In this document: positions 1-8,000 of the stretch, one piece after another
Layout: the number at the start of each line of letters is the position of its first letter
Position numbering within the stretch: the stretch's first letter is position 1
NCBI GenBank assembly: GCA_003646585.1
Contig: QMLA01000029.1
Coordinates: forward strand, 1 to 8,354
Direction: 5' to 3'
Length of the DNA stretch: 8,354 bases
Source of the DNA: Deltaproteobacteria bacterium
Lineage (GTDB): Bacteria; Desulfobacterota; B13-G15
Notes under the pieces: generated by a model
What the model saw: the letters and a program-made list of their open reading frames with translations, nothing else
What the model was told of the DNA's origin: nothing
Databases searched by the model: none
Position numbers and translations under genes: made by a program

Positions 1-95
1 ACCCCCTTTTCCTCAAGGAGCCTCACTGCATGAACCCCCACGCCCTCGTCCTTGAGCAGGAGATTTCCTATCCCTAAGATGACCTTTCTCCCCAT
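1..95 (-). CDS. Hydrogenase maturation protease (HyaD/HycI family), N-terminal fragment
   Basis: This is a partial gene; the window holds only its first 31 codons and it runs off the left edge. The protein starts MGRKVILGIGNLLLKDEGVG, followed by VHAVRLLEEKG. The GIGNxLxxDEGVG motif is the N-terminal signature of the nickel-dependent endopeptidases that clip the C-terminal tail of [NiFe]-hydrogenase large subunits; its Glu/Asp region helps to bind the nickel in the precursor. The target here is presumably MvhA, encoded nearby, which still has a 15-residue tail after its final DPCxxCxxH motif. The ATG at 93-95 lies only 12 nt after a terminator-like hairpin and has no clear ribosome site; the best candidate, AAGGG, is inside the hairpin's 3' arm. 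The family call is strong despite the short length; the exact subfamily is not determined. Confidence 0.85.
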   Translation of the reverse strand, partial: MGRKVILGIGNLLLKDEGVGVHAVRLLEEKG

Positions 96-100
96 TTTTA

Positions 101-133
101 ACAAAAACCCTTGGGGAGATGGCTCCCCAAGGG
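101..133 (-). terminator. Rho-independent terminator (or attenuator) after metF
   Basis: On the minus strand an 11-bp perfect inverted repeat, CCCTTGGGGAG and CTCCCCAAGGG (123-133 and 108-118), encloses a 4-nt loop (CCAT) and is followed at once by TTTTTGTT. It begins 28 nt after the metF stop codon. This is the textbook form of an intrinsic terminator. The next gene on the same strand starts only 12 nt past the hairpin, with no room for its own promoter, so partial read-through or conditional termination is likely. Confidence 0.85.
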
Positions 134-161
134 CGTAAAAGGCGAAGGCATCATGAAATCC

Positions 162-1040
162 TTAGGCCAGGCCCGCAAGCTCCAGGATCTCTGGAACCTT
201 CCTCTCCCAGCCTATGGCCATGATGTGAACCCCCTGGCACAGGTCCTTCACGTCGCGGATGAGCCTTGCCGCTATTTCGAGCCCTTTTTGCGCGGGCTTT
301 TCCGCCTTCTGCATTTCCTCTATCAGATGATCTGGCACGAATACCCCTGCCACATTCTTGTTCATATAGCGGGCCATACCGACCGATTTGAGGGGGATGA
401 TGCCCGCCAGCACCGGAACTCCAAACTTCTCGGCTCGCTTCATAAACTTCGCAAAGGCATCCACATCATATACCGCCTGCGTTTGAAAGAAACGGGCCCC
501 CGCCTCGATCTTTTTCTCCATCTTTATGAGCTGAAGCTCCATGGCGGCTTCGGTATCGGTGATGGGCGTCACCACTGCCCCGATGAAGAAGTCCGTCTTC
601 CCCTGCAGTTCATTCCCGGCGATATCGTACCCCTGATTCATGCGGTTGATGGTCCAGACCAGTTGCACGGAATCCAGATCGTAGACGGCTTTGGCATCGG
701 GATGATCTCCCAGACTCGGGAAGTCACCAGTTATCGCCAAAACGTTCCTTATGCCCAGGACATAGGCGCTCAAAAGGTCCGACTGGATTGCCAAGCGATT
801 CCTGTCCCTGCAGGTCACCTGAAGGATCGGATCGAGTCCCTCTTGCTTGAGCAAATAGCAGGTGACCATCGACCCCAAGCGCATGACGGCACTCTGCTGA
901 TCCGTCACATTGGTGCCGTCCACTTTTCCCTTCAGGAGGTGAGCAACCTCCTTTATCTCGGTAGTGTCAGTGCCCTTCAACGGTCCGACCTCAGCCGTCA
1001 CCACGAACTTTCCGCTCGCAAAGGCCTCCCTCAACCCCAT
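162..1040 (-). CDS. metF: Methylenetetrahydrofolate reductase, catalytic subunit MetF
   Basis: A 292-residue flavoprotein of the MetF family that reduces 5,10-methylene-tetrahydrofolate to 5-methyl-tetrahydrofolate in the methyl branch of the Wood-Ljungdahl pathway; expected to be cytoplasmic. Visible motifs are TAEVGP with the probable catalytic Glu at residue 17, TCRDRN at 76-81, GIRNVLAITGD at 96-106, VGAVVTP at about 154-160, and EAGARFFQTQ at 169-178, which together outline the FMN/folate barrel. The length is normal for the family. The ATG at 1038-1040 is chosen because AGGAGGGG (1045-1052) sits just upstream; an in-frame TTG 15 nt further upstream would place this ribosome site inside the gene. 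The gap to metV is 11 nt and the ribosome site touches the metV stop codon, which suggests coupled translation. The metV neighbour marks this as the acetogen-type two-subunit enzyme. Confidence 0.95.
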   Translation of the reverse strand: MGLREAFASGKFVVTAEVGPLKGTDTTEIKEVAHLLKGKVDGTNVTDQQSAVMRLGSMVTCYLLKQEGLDPILQVTCRDRNRLAIQSDLLSAYVLGIRNVLAITGDFPSLGDHPDAKAVYDLDSVQLVWTINRMNQGYDIAGNELQGKTDFFIGAVVTPITDTEAAMELQLIKMEKKIEAGARFFQTQAVYDVDAFAKFMKRAEKFGVPVLAGIIPLKSVGMARYMNKNVAGVFVPDHLIEEMQKAEKPAQKGLEIAARLIRDVKDLCQGVHIMAIGWERKVPEILELAGLA

Positions 1041-1044
1041 TGCT

Positions 1045-1052
1045 CCCCTCCT
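1045..1052 (-). promoter_or_regulatory. Ribosome binding site of metF
   Basis: AGGAGGGG on the minus strand, ending 4 nt before the ATG at 1040. It overlaps the TGA stop of metV (1052-1054) and decides between the ATG at 1040 and the TTG at 1055 as the metF start. Confidence 0.8.
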
Positions 1053-1723
1053 CAATCCTTTTGCTCAAGGGCCCAAAGGGAGGAGACCAGGATCTCTCCT
1101 TTAGGCCTCATCTTGTTGTAAGCCTTGGGTGGTATGAACTTCTTGAGCCTCTCCAGCTGTCCTATCTCCTTCAACCTCTGATAGATCCTCTCCCAACCGC
1201 AATCCTTATTCCTGTCCACTTCACACTTGCCATTGGACGCCCCACCACAGGCACCATTGAGCAATCCTTTGGAGCAGGCCGTCAGGGGACAGATCCCTCC
1301 CGTCCAGTAAAGGACGCAATCCCCACACTCCAGACACCGCTCACTTCCGCGCCACTCCCCGCGAGTGCCCCCCAAGGGGACGGTATTGCATCCGGGGATG
1401 ACGGGCTTTTTGATCATCGCCGCCGAAGCCTGCACCCCTATCCCACAGGTCATCACCAGCACGGCATCGGATGCCATCACCTGGTCTTCGACCGGCTTAA
1501 GGTGCGATGCCACCAGGGCCTTCTGGCAGAGGAAATCCACCACCATCATCCCCGTTACTTCCTTGCCGTTCTGCTCAAGCTTCTCCTTCATCTCCTTGAG
1601 CTGAGGCCATCCTCCCGTGCCACTGGCCTGGGCACAGCCATCACAGCCCAGGAGGAACACCTTCTTGGAACCCTCAAGGTAGCCCAAGATCTCTTCCAAG
1701 GGTTTTTGCTCTGACCTGACCAT
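1052..1723 (-). CDS. metV: MetV, Fe-S/zinc partner subunit of methylenetetrahydrofolate reductase
   Basis: A 223-residue cysteine-rich protein matching the family annotated as methylenetetrahydrofolate reductase C-terminal domain protein (MetV). In acetogens MetV binds MetF and links its flavin to an electron donor module. Thirteen cysteines are present: CDGC at 27-30, single Cys at 66, 93 and 112, then a dense C-terminal cluster CLECGDC (130-136), Cys 145, 150, 159, 167 and 175, ending in DCGWERIYQRLKEIGQLERL, a typical end block of this family. No signal peptide or membrane segment is seen. The ATG at 1721-1723 has GGAGG 7 nt upstream (1731-1735). It lies 13 nt after mvhA, so the hydrogenase and reductase genes are probably co-transcribed. 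The exact cofactor ligands cannot be assigned from sequence alone. Confidence 0.92.
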   Translation of the reverse strand: MVRSEQKPLEEILGYLEGSKKVFLLGCDGCAQASGTGGWPQLKEMKEKLEQNGKEVTGMMVVDFLCQKALVASHLKPVEDQVMASDAVLVMTCGIGVQASAAMIKKPVIPGCNTVPLGGTRGEWRGSERCLECGDCVLYWTGGICPLTACSKGLLNGACGGASNGKCEVDRNKDCGWERIYQRLKEIGQLERLKKFIPPKAYNKMRPKGEILVSSLWALEQKD

Positions 1724-1736
1724 CTCTTTTCCTCCC

Positions 1737-3296
1737 CTAAGCGATAATGTACCTTCTCAACTCGCGCCTCTTATGATCCAAAAGGTGCACAGCACAGGCG
1801 ATACATGGATCAAAAGATCTCACGATCCTCACGATCTCAAAGGGATTTTCCTCGTCGCGGATCTTGGTGCCGATTAAGGCCTGCTCAATCGGACCGGGAT
1901 TGCCCATATCATCCATCGGGGAAGCATTCCACGTGGTCGGGACCACACACTGATAGCTGGCGATCCTCCTGTCCTTTATGACAACCCAGTGCCCAAGGGC
2001 TCCCCGAGCCGCATCCACTATCCCCACCCCCTCGGCCTCCTCGGGAATCTCAAAGGGGACGAAGGCCGGCTCACCTGGCTTGAGCTGAAGAACCCACTCC
2101 TCCAGCTGCCTCACGATCAGAAGGGCACAAAGGGCCCGTGCCGCATGCCTCCCCAGGACCGAAAAGAGGGCCTCGGGGGAAGCCTTAAAATGCCCAAGGA
2201 CCGAATCCACCATTTCCTTTACCTTTGGTTCACCGGCGGCATAACTTACGACTATCCTGGCCAGGGGCCCCACCTCGTAAACCTGACCCTTATACCTCGG
2301 GGCCTTAATCCAGGAATAGGCTCCCTGCTTTCTGGGCTTGGGCTGGGTCGAGCCCTCGAAGGGATGGCGCCCCGTGGTCTCATCCTCATACCATGAATGC
2401 TTCACATACTCGGTTATGGCCCCGAGATCGAGGGGCTCATGCTTTAAATCGGTGGTGGTTGTGCCCTGCTTGAAGAAGCGGGCCCTCGTGGAGTAATCGG
2501 GATTGGACCCGTCAAGGTCAAAGGCCCCATAGGAGAGATACCGCCCGCACCCCTTACCGATCTCAAAATAATCGCTGTAAGCCTCCGCAACCCTTATCAC
2601 ATCGGGAACGTAATAATCCTCGACGAACTCCCTTACTTCCTTAGCCCTCCACAGAAGCGATGCCACCTTGTCCACCGTAACGACCTCGGTGGACCCCCCC
2701 GGGGTAATGGTGCAGGCATGGGGGACCTTACCGGCCAGGATGGCCACGGCTTCATGCCCCTTGCGCCTCGCCTCAAGGGCCTTCACATAATGGGCACAGA
2801 GCTCACGATTCAACTCCGGAGTAAGCCTGTAATCGCCCTCATACCTGGGCACAAAGGGCCCGAGTTCCCCTCTTTTGAGGAAGGCCTTAATGGAATTAAG
2901 TACCCGGTCTCCTCCCTCATAATCGGCGACCTTTGTCACATCAACGTAATCGAGGGCCGCCAGGTGATAAAAATGCAGGATGTGATCCTGGACCTGATGG
3001 AAGGCCAGGGTGAGGTTTCGGATCCAGCGGCCATTATGGGGGATCTTGTCCGCAATGCCAAAGGCGCTGTCAAGGCAGAGGGTTGAGGCTGTAGCATGGC
3101 AGTGATTGCAGACCCCACATATCCTCTGGGTTATTATCTGGGCATCCCTTGGATCCCGTCCCTCAAGGATCTTCTCGAAACCCCGAAACAGCATCCCCGA
3201 ACAGCGGGCCTCCTTTACCTGCCCGCCATCCACAACCACCTCCACCTTCAAATGGCCCTCGATCCTCGTTATCGGATCTATCACTATCCTTCCCAT
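1737..3296 (-). CDS. mvhA: [NiFe]-hydrogenase large subunit MvhA-like (group 3c type)
   Basis: A 519-residue catalytic subunit that oxidises H2 at a Ni-Fe centre in the cytoplasm. The N-terminus IVIDPITRIEGHLKVEV is the family signature. The first nickel motif is RICGVCNHCH (C60, C63, H67) and the second is DPCIACAVH (C498, C501, H504). Both nickel-binding pairs are Cys, so this is not a NiFeSe enzyme. The 15 residues after H504 are the tail removed by a maturation protease, and such a protease gene begins at the left edge of the window. The start is the ATG at 3294-3296, with AGGGAGGG (3303-3310) 6 nt upstream; a TTG 24 nt further upstream would swallow that site. The start overlaps no gene but lies only 2 nt after the mvhG stop. 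Context with MvhG, MvhD and HdrA favours the Mvh/Vhu (heterodisulfide-reductase-linked) type over the F420-reducing Frh type. Confidence 0.95.
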   Translation of the reverse strand: MGRIVIDPITRIEGHLKVEVVVDGGQVKEARCSGMLFRGFEKILEGRDPRDAQIITQRICGVCNHCHATASTLCLDSAFGIADKIPHNGRWIRNLTLAFHQVQDHILHFYHLAALDYVDVTKVADYEGGDRVLNSIKAFLKRGELGPFVPRYEGDYRLTPELNRELCAHYVKALEARRKGHEAVAILAGKVPHACTITPGGSTEVVTVDKVASLLWRAKEVREFVEDYYVPDVIRVAEAYSDYFEIGKGCGRYLSYGAFDLDGSNPDYSTRARFFKQGTTTTDLKHEPLDLGAITEYVKHSWYEDETTGRHPFEGSTQPKPRKQGAYSWIKAPRYKGQVYEVGPLARIVVSYAAGEPKVKEMVDSVLGHFKASPEALFSVLGRHAARALCALLIVRQLEEWVLQLKPGEPAFVPFEIPEEAEGVGIVDAARGALGHWVVIKDRRIASYQCVVPTTWNASPMDDMGNPGPIEQALIGTKIRDEENPFEIVRIVRSFDPCIACAVHLLDHKRRELRRYIIA

Positions 3297-3298
3297 CC

Positions 3299-4192
3299 TT
3301 AACCCTCCCTCTTCCGCCAATATTCGCCGATCTTTGGGATATCTACATCGGTGATCTTTTCGTAGAACGGCCCGACGAAGTCAGGAAACTCGGGCTGGGT
3401 ACAACCTTGACAGCCCATCCCGGCATCGATACACCAGTTGACCCCACCATTCCACTTCCTCAGAGGACAGTCGGCATGGGTGATGGGGCCCTTGCAGCCC
3501 AAAAGGTAAAGACAGCCAGGCTCGCCAAACTTCTGGGCGAACTTGCCTTCATCGAAATAGGCCCTGCGGGGGCAGTTCTCGTGAACCAGCATCCCGTAAA
3601 AGTCCTTGGGCCTGAGCCACTCATCCAAATCCTCGGGCCCTGGCAGCCCGAAGAGCAAGATCTTCGCCACCGTCCCTATGAACCAGTCCGGATGAGGAGG
3701 ACAACCGGGGATATTTATAAGGGGCGTCTTGACCCCTTCCTGCTCAAACACCTCCCTTACCCCCTTGGCCCCCGTGGGATTGGGCCTCCCAGCAGGGATG
3801 CCCCCGAAGGAAGCACAGGTCCCAAGGGCGATGACCGCCATGGCCTCCTTGCCCAACTGCACAACCCAGTCCTTGAAGGGGATGGGCTCCTCGCCCCTTT
3901 CCCCAACCGAGCAGTAGATTCCACCTTCTGCCGTCGGGATCTCACCCTCCACCACAAGAAGATACTCCCCTGGTTTCTCCTTCATTGTGCCCTCAAGGAC
4001 CTTTATGACGGGCTCCCCCGCCCCGGCCATCAGGGTGGCTTGAAAGCGCAAATTTATGTGCTTCCCGGGGACCACTTCGTCTATCAAAACGTTTTTAATG
4101 GAAGGGGCCACTGCATTAAGTACCGAAACCGAACAGCCACTACACGTCCCACCCTGAATCCACAAAACGGATATTTCCTTCACCTCGGACAT
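3299..4192 (-). CDS. mvhG: [NiFe]-hydrogenase small subunit MvhG-like
   Basis: A 297-residue electron-transfer subunit that carries electrons from the Ni-Fe site through Fe-S clusters towards MvhD. Ligand motifs for the proximal cluster are visible at CSGC (17-20), GTCASFGG (C116) and GCPPHPDW (C154). Further cluster ligands are H194 and C197 (HENCPRR), C217, C223 (LGCKGP), C232, C244, C251 and C254 (CQGC). There is no twin-arginine signal, so the enzyme is cytoplasmic, as expected for group 3. The ATG at 4190-4192 has AAGGAGG (4200-4206) with 7-nt spacing. Unlike the other gaps in the cluster, the 77 nt upstream are long enough for a promoter and contain a candidate promoter and Rex operator, so mvhG probably begins a second transcript, mvhG-mvhA-metV-metF. 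Confidence 0.95.
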   Translation of the reverse strand: MSEVKEISVLWIQGGTCSGCSVSVLNAVAPSIKNVLIDEVVPGKHINLRFQATLMAGAGEPVIKVLEGTMKEKPGEYLLVVEGEIPTAEGGIYCSVGERGEEPIPFKDWVVQLGKEAMAVIALGTCASFGGIPAGRPNPTGAKGVREVFEQEGVKTPLINIPGCPPHPDWFIGTVAKILLFGLPGPEDLDEWLRPKDFYGMLVHENCPRRAYFDEGKFAQKFGEPGCLYLLGCKGPITHADCPLRKWNGGVNWCIDAGMGCQGCTQPEFPDFVGPFYEKITDVDIPKIGEYWRKREG

Positions 4193-4204
4193 CTTACGGC
4201 CTCC

Positions 4205-4222
4205 TTGTTAATTTTGTCACAA
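4205..4222. promoter_or_regulatory. Candidate Rex operator upstream of mvhG
   Basis: The 18-bp near-palindrome TTGTTAATTTTGTCACAA (plus strand) matches 12 of the 14 defined positions of the Rex consensus TTGTTAA-N4-TTAACAA. Its other half, TTGTGAC when read on the minus strand, also fits the TTGTGA variant used in other lineages. Rex is a repressor released by a high NADH/NAD+ ratio. The site begins 5 nt after the candidate -10 box, so it would cover the transcription start, and its far end touches the mvhG ribosome site. Binding by Rex is inferred from the motif only; no rex gene is in view. Confidence 0.6.
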
Positions 4223-4227
4223 GACGA

Positions 4228-4256
4228 GTTTTAAAGACATACCCCCTCTTTGTCAA
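4228..4256 (-). promoter_or_regulatory. Candidate sigma-70 promoter for mvhG-mvhA-metV-metF
   Basis: On the minus strand a perfect -35 box TTGACA (4251-4256) is followed by a 17-nt spacer and TAAAAC (4228-4233), which matches 4 of 6 positions of the -10 consensus. Transcription would start near 4221, inside the candidate Rex operator, giving a leader of about 28 nt before the mvhG ATG. The region is AT-richer than the genes around it. It may be an internal promoter, with read-through from hdrA-mvhD also possible because no terminator hairpin is seen after mvhD. Confidence 0.55.
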
Positions 4257-4269
4257 GGTTCCTCTCCTT

Positions 4270-5067
4270 TCAAGCTTCAGCTGCCTTCTTTACGGTGCGC
4301 ATGTCCTCGGGAGGGGGTGGCGGAACTGGTTGTCCGACGAGCTTTTTCACCGCTCCAAAACGGCACACCTCCGCACAGGTCCCGCATTTTATGCATTCCT
4401 CTTGGCGAATTACGTGAATGAGCTTCTTCCCGCCATCTATTGCCCCAACCGGACAGCGCCTGAGACAGGCCATGCAGGCGCGACATTCCTCCGGGTCAAT
4501 CCAGTACGAAGGGACATTCTTGAAGAGATCCTCGATCTCTTCCTTGGTGAAATGCTCCTCCCACTTGGAGGGATCGGTAAGCTTCACCCTGAGCTTTTCA
4601 CGGGTGGCTATCTTTATGTAGGGTATGAGGCGCATGACCTCATCCAGCCTCTCCTTCACTTTTCCATTGCCAATAGGCCCCAGCTCCCTCACCGTCTTGA
4701 CCATCTTCTTCACCGTTTCGGCAAAGAGCACACCATCTGCAGAACTCATGAACTCAATCCACAACCTCCTAGGATCTAACCCTATATGCTCCATGATCCT
4801 TTTGGAGAGGAGGGCCACATTTAACGCGTGATAATTCCCTTCGGTTATGAATTTGCATTCGTTCAAACGACAGCCGACAATCAAGACACCATCGACACCT
4901 TTGGAAAAGGCATAAAAAATGTGCTTGAGGTCGACCCTTCCTGCGCACATCACACGGATGATCCTCAAATCCGTAGGATACTGTAGTCTGGAGACCCCAG
5001 ACATATCCGCCGCACCATAGCCTCAGTGGTGACAGAGGAAAGCGAGTATCTTGGATCTGTGTTCCAT
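4270..5067 (-). CDS. mvhD: MvhD-like hydrogenase delta subunit, selenoprotein, with ferredoxin domain
   Basis: A 265-residue protein when the in-frame TGA at 5023-5025 is read as selenocysteine (residue 15). MvhD carries a [2Fe-2S] cluster and passes electrons from the hydrogenase to HdrA. The N-terminus MEHRSKILAFLCHH-U-GYGAADMSG aligns with the family pattern FxCxxCxYxxAD-AG; further expected ligands are C41 (VMCAGRVD), C66 and C71 (GCRLNEC). Residues 195-235 add a two-cluster ferredoxin domain (CRACMACLRRC; CIKCGTCAEVC), making the protein longer than a minimal MvhD of about 140 residues. The ATG at 5065-5067 has AGGAGGT with 8-nt spacing and lies 12 nt after the hdrA stop, whereas the ATG at 5004 has no ribosome site. 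Sec-containing relatives are known: VhuD of Methanococcus and BamF of Geobacter. A Pro-rich tail follows the ferredoxin domain. Confidence 0.93.
4976..5025 (-). promoter_or_regulatory. Sec-recoded UGA and bacterial SECIS element in mvhD
   Basis: The UGA at 5023-5025 lies in frame. Starting 20 nt after it, GUCUGG (4997-5002) pairs perfectly with CCAGAC (4986-4991) around the loop GGUCU, the loop sequence of the classical E. coli fdhF element. A lower stem, GGAUA (5004-5008) with UAUCC (4976-4980), adds 5 bp below an internal loop. UGA to apical loop is 26 nt, inside the range of about 16-37 nt for bacterial SECIS elements, and the loop begins with the required G. SelB would bind this structure and deliver Sec-tRNA. 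Confidence 0.9.
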
Positions 5068-5074
5068 CCTCAAT

Positions 5075-5081
5075 ACCTCCT
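5075..5081 (-). promoter_or_regulatory. Ribosome binding site of mvhD
   Basis: AGGAGGT on the minus strand, with AGGAGG ending 8 nt before the ATG at 5067. It overlaps the hdrA stop codon (5080-5082). Its position shows that translation starts upstream of the in-frame UGA, which supports reading that codon as selenocysteine. Confidence 0.85.
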
Positions 5082-8000
5082 ATGCCGCCTTTGCTCCTTT
5101 GTTTTGTTTGATTTTCTTGTCGATTATATCCTTCAATTCCTCATCCGAAGCCATTAGGACGTCTATCTCGGCCAGGATCTGCTCATCCTTGAAGTGCTTC
5201 ACCTGTATAGCCCCGGTGGGACATTCCGAATTACACAAACCACAGCCTTTGCAGAGCACCGGGATGACCTTCGGTTTTTTACCCCTCTTCGTCTCTTCCA
5301 TCAAGATGGCACCATAGGTGCATACCTCCGCACAGGCTCCACATCCCATGCACCTTCCTTCATCCACAAAGCAGACGATCCCCGAGGAGACCTCCTTCTC
5401 CTTGCTCAGGATGGTCATGGCGCGGCCGGAAGCCCCGTGGGCCTGGGCTATCGCTTCCTGGATGTATTTGGGGTAATGGGCCATGCCACATAGAAAGATG
5501 CCTTCGGTTCCGAAATCCACGGGCCTGAGCTTCACATGGGCCTCCTTGAAGAAGCCGTCCTCATCCAGGGGAACCTTGAACTGTTCGGAGAGCTCCTGGT
5601 TGTCGGGAGCCGGCACAACCCCTGCTGCAAGCACCACCAAATCGACGCCTATCTCCACCTCCTCACCCAGGACGTGATCCCGTACCCTAACCCGCAAGGC
5701 CCTCTCAGCAGCCCCCTGCACCTGTTCCACTACAGGCTGCTGTTCCGGTTCAAAGCGGATGAACACCACCCCCAGATCCGCGGCCTTCCTGTAAAGGTCC
5801 TCCTTGAACCCGTAGGTCCTCATGTCCCTGTAAAGCACATAAATATTGCAATTGGGATTTAGCTCCTTGAGCTTCAGGGCATTCTTCATGGTCTCGCCGC
5901 AGCAGATGCGCGAGCAATAATTGCGCTCCTTGCTCCTTGAGCCGACGCACTGAATCATCACCACGTTTTCGGCCTCCAGTACCTTTTGATCCCTCTTGGC
6001 CAGGAGTTCTTCAAACTCCAATGCCGTCACCACCCTCGGGTCCTTGCCGTAAAGGTACTCGGTGGGCCTATACTCCACGGCGCCTGTGGCTAGTATTGTC
6101 ACCCCGTGCTTGATTTCGTAAACGGTACCCCCGGATTGTACCTTGGTCACGAAGTTCCCCAGATAACCACTGGTTTCAATGATCTTCGCCTCGGTGAGCA
6201 CGTGGATCAAGGGGTGTCTGTAGACCCTGTCGATCAGATCCCTGAGGAAGCCCTGTACGTCTTCCCCTTCCAGGGTCCAGTAAATCCTCCGCGCCATCCC
6301 ACCGAGTTCCCTCTCCTTTTCCACGAGCCAGACCTCATGGCCCTGTTCAGCCAGGTCCAGCGCACAGGTCATCCCCGAAATCCCTCCCCCCACCACCAGG
6401 GCCCTCTTGTCGATGGGGATCTCGTAAAGCTCCAGGGGCTCAAGCAGCAGCGCCCTCGCCAGGGACATCTTGATGAGTTCCTTCGCCTTCTCGTAAGCCG
6501 CTTCCCCTTCGAGGGGATGGACCCAGGTGCAGTGCTCGCGGATGTTGGCCATATCCACGAGGTACATGTTAATCCCGCCCATCCTTATGGAATCCATGAA
6601 GGTCGGCTCATGGGTCTTGGGGGTACAGGCGGCGACCACCACCCTGTTCAGTCCCTTCTCCTTGACCACTTCCATTATCCTCTTGGTGCCGGAGGTGGAG
6701 CACCAGAAGAGGTCCTCCTCAGCATGGACCACATAGGGGAGCTTTAGGGCCTCCTCTACCAAGGAGGGAACACTGACCACCTTTCCGATGTTGGCACCAC
6801 AATGGCATACAAACACCCCCACCCGGGGTTCCTCCTCGACCACCTCCCTCTCGGGAGGATATTGCTTGGGCACAGTGAGTTTGTTCCGCCTGTAGCCGAG
6901 GAGCCTGCCGCACTTGGAAGCGGCACCACTTGCCGTATAGACCGCCTCAGGGATATCGCTGGGGGCTATGAAACTGCCACTAACAAACACCCCCGGTTTT
7001 GTCGCCTCGACGAAATCGAAGGGATTGGTCTTGCAGAAGCCGTACTCATTTAACTCGATGCCAAGCTCAGATGCCACTTTGTCGATCCCCGAAGGGGGCA
7101 GCAGCCCAACGGAAAGAACCACCAAATCGAAATCCTCCTCCACCAGTTTTCCCTCGGGGGTGACATAGCGGAGGATCACATTCTTGCTCACCGGGTCCTC
7201 ACCGACCACCTGAGGATAGGCCCTGATGAACCTCACCCCCGGCAGGGATTCGGTTCGTTCGAAAAACCGCTCGAAGCCCTTTGAGAAGGCGCGGATATCA
7301 TTGTGAAAGACCACGCACTCGGCCTCAGGATTGTGGATCTTCATGAGGATCACCTGTTTCTGGGTGTAAGTGCAACAGACCGCCGAGCAGTAAGACTTGC
7401 TTCCCTCGTAAACCTGCCTCGACCCCACACACTGGATCCAAGCGACCTTATGGGGGTGCTTGAGATCGGAAGGCCTCAGGATCTCCCCGGAGTAGGGCCC
7501 TGTAGAAGAGGTGATCCTCTCAAAATCCATACTCGAGATCACATTGGCGAGCCTCCCGTAACCCCATTCGGGCCTTACGGAGGGATCATAGGGATCAAAG
7601 CCCATGGACAGCACTACTGCCCCGACCTTTACTTCTTCCCTCTGGGGGACCTGGCCGAAATCAATGGCGCTGTTCCTGCAAATGTCGGCACAGATCCCAC
7701 ATTTGCCCTCCTTCAAATAGAGGCAGTATTCGGGATCGATGTAACAGATCAGGGGAATGGCTTGGGAGAAGTAGATATGGATCGCCTTCTCCTTGGAAAG
7801 CTTCTGGTTGAACACATCCGGGATCTCGACGGGACAGTGATCCACGCAGTTTCTGCATCCCGTACACCTATGCTCGAGCACATATCGAGGCTTCCTGAGG
7901 AGCCTTACGGTGAAGTTCCCCTCCTCGCCCTCTATCCCCTCGATCTCCGTATAACTCATGACCTTTATATTTGGGTGCCGGTCGACCTCGACCAGCTTGG

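Noticed and set aside
1747..1806. Selenocysteine in the hydrogenase large subunit (NiFeSe type)
   Set aside because: The C-terminal nickel motif reads DPCIACAVH with normal Cys codons, and the gene ends at a TAG after the expected 15-residue tail.
4205..4222. FNR or CRP site instead of Rex
   Set aside because: FNR (TTGAT-N4-ATCAA) and CRP (TGTGA-N6-TCACA) fit worse; the right half TTAACAA matches Rex in all seven positions on the minus strand.
5002..5004. ATG at 5004 as the mvhD start
   Set aside because: No Shine-Dalgarno sequence is found before it and the conserved CxxC/U motif would be lost. The ATG at 5067 has an excellent ribosome site and the usual 12-nt gap from hdrA.
7977..7996. 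The GGTCGACC-containing palindrome as a protein-binding operator
   Set aside because: It lies inside the hdrA coding region, at SECIS spacing from the in-frame UGA, and its RNA hairpin form explains it better.
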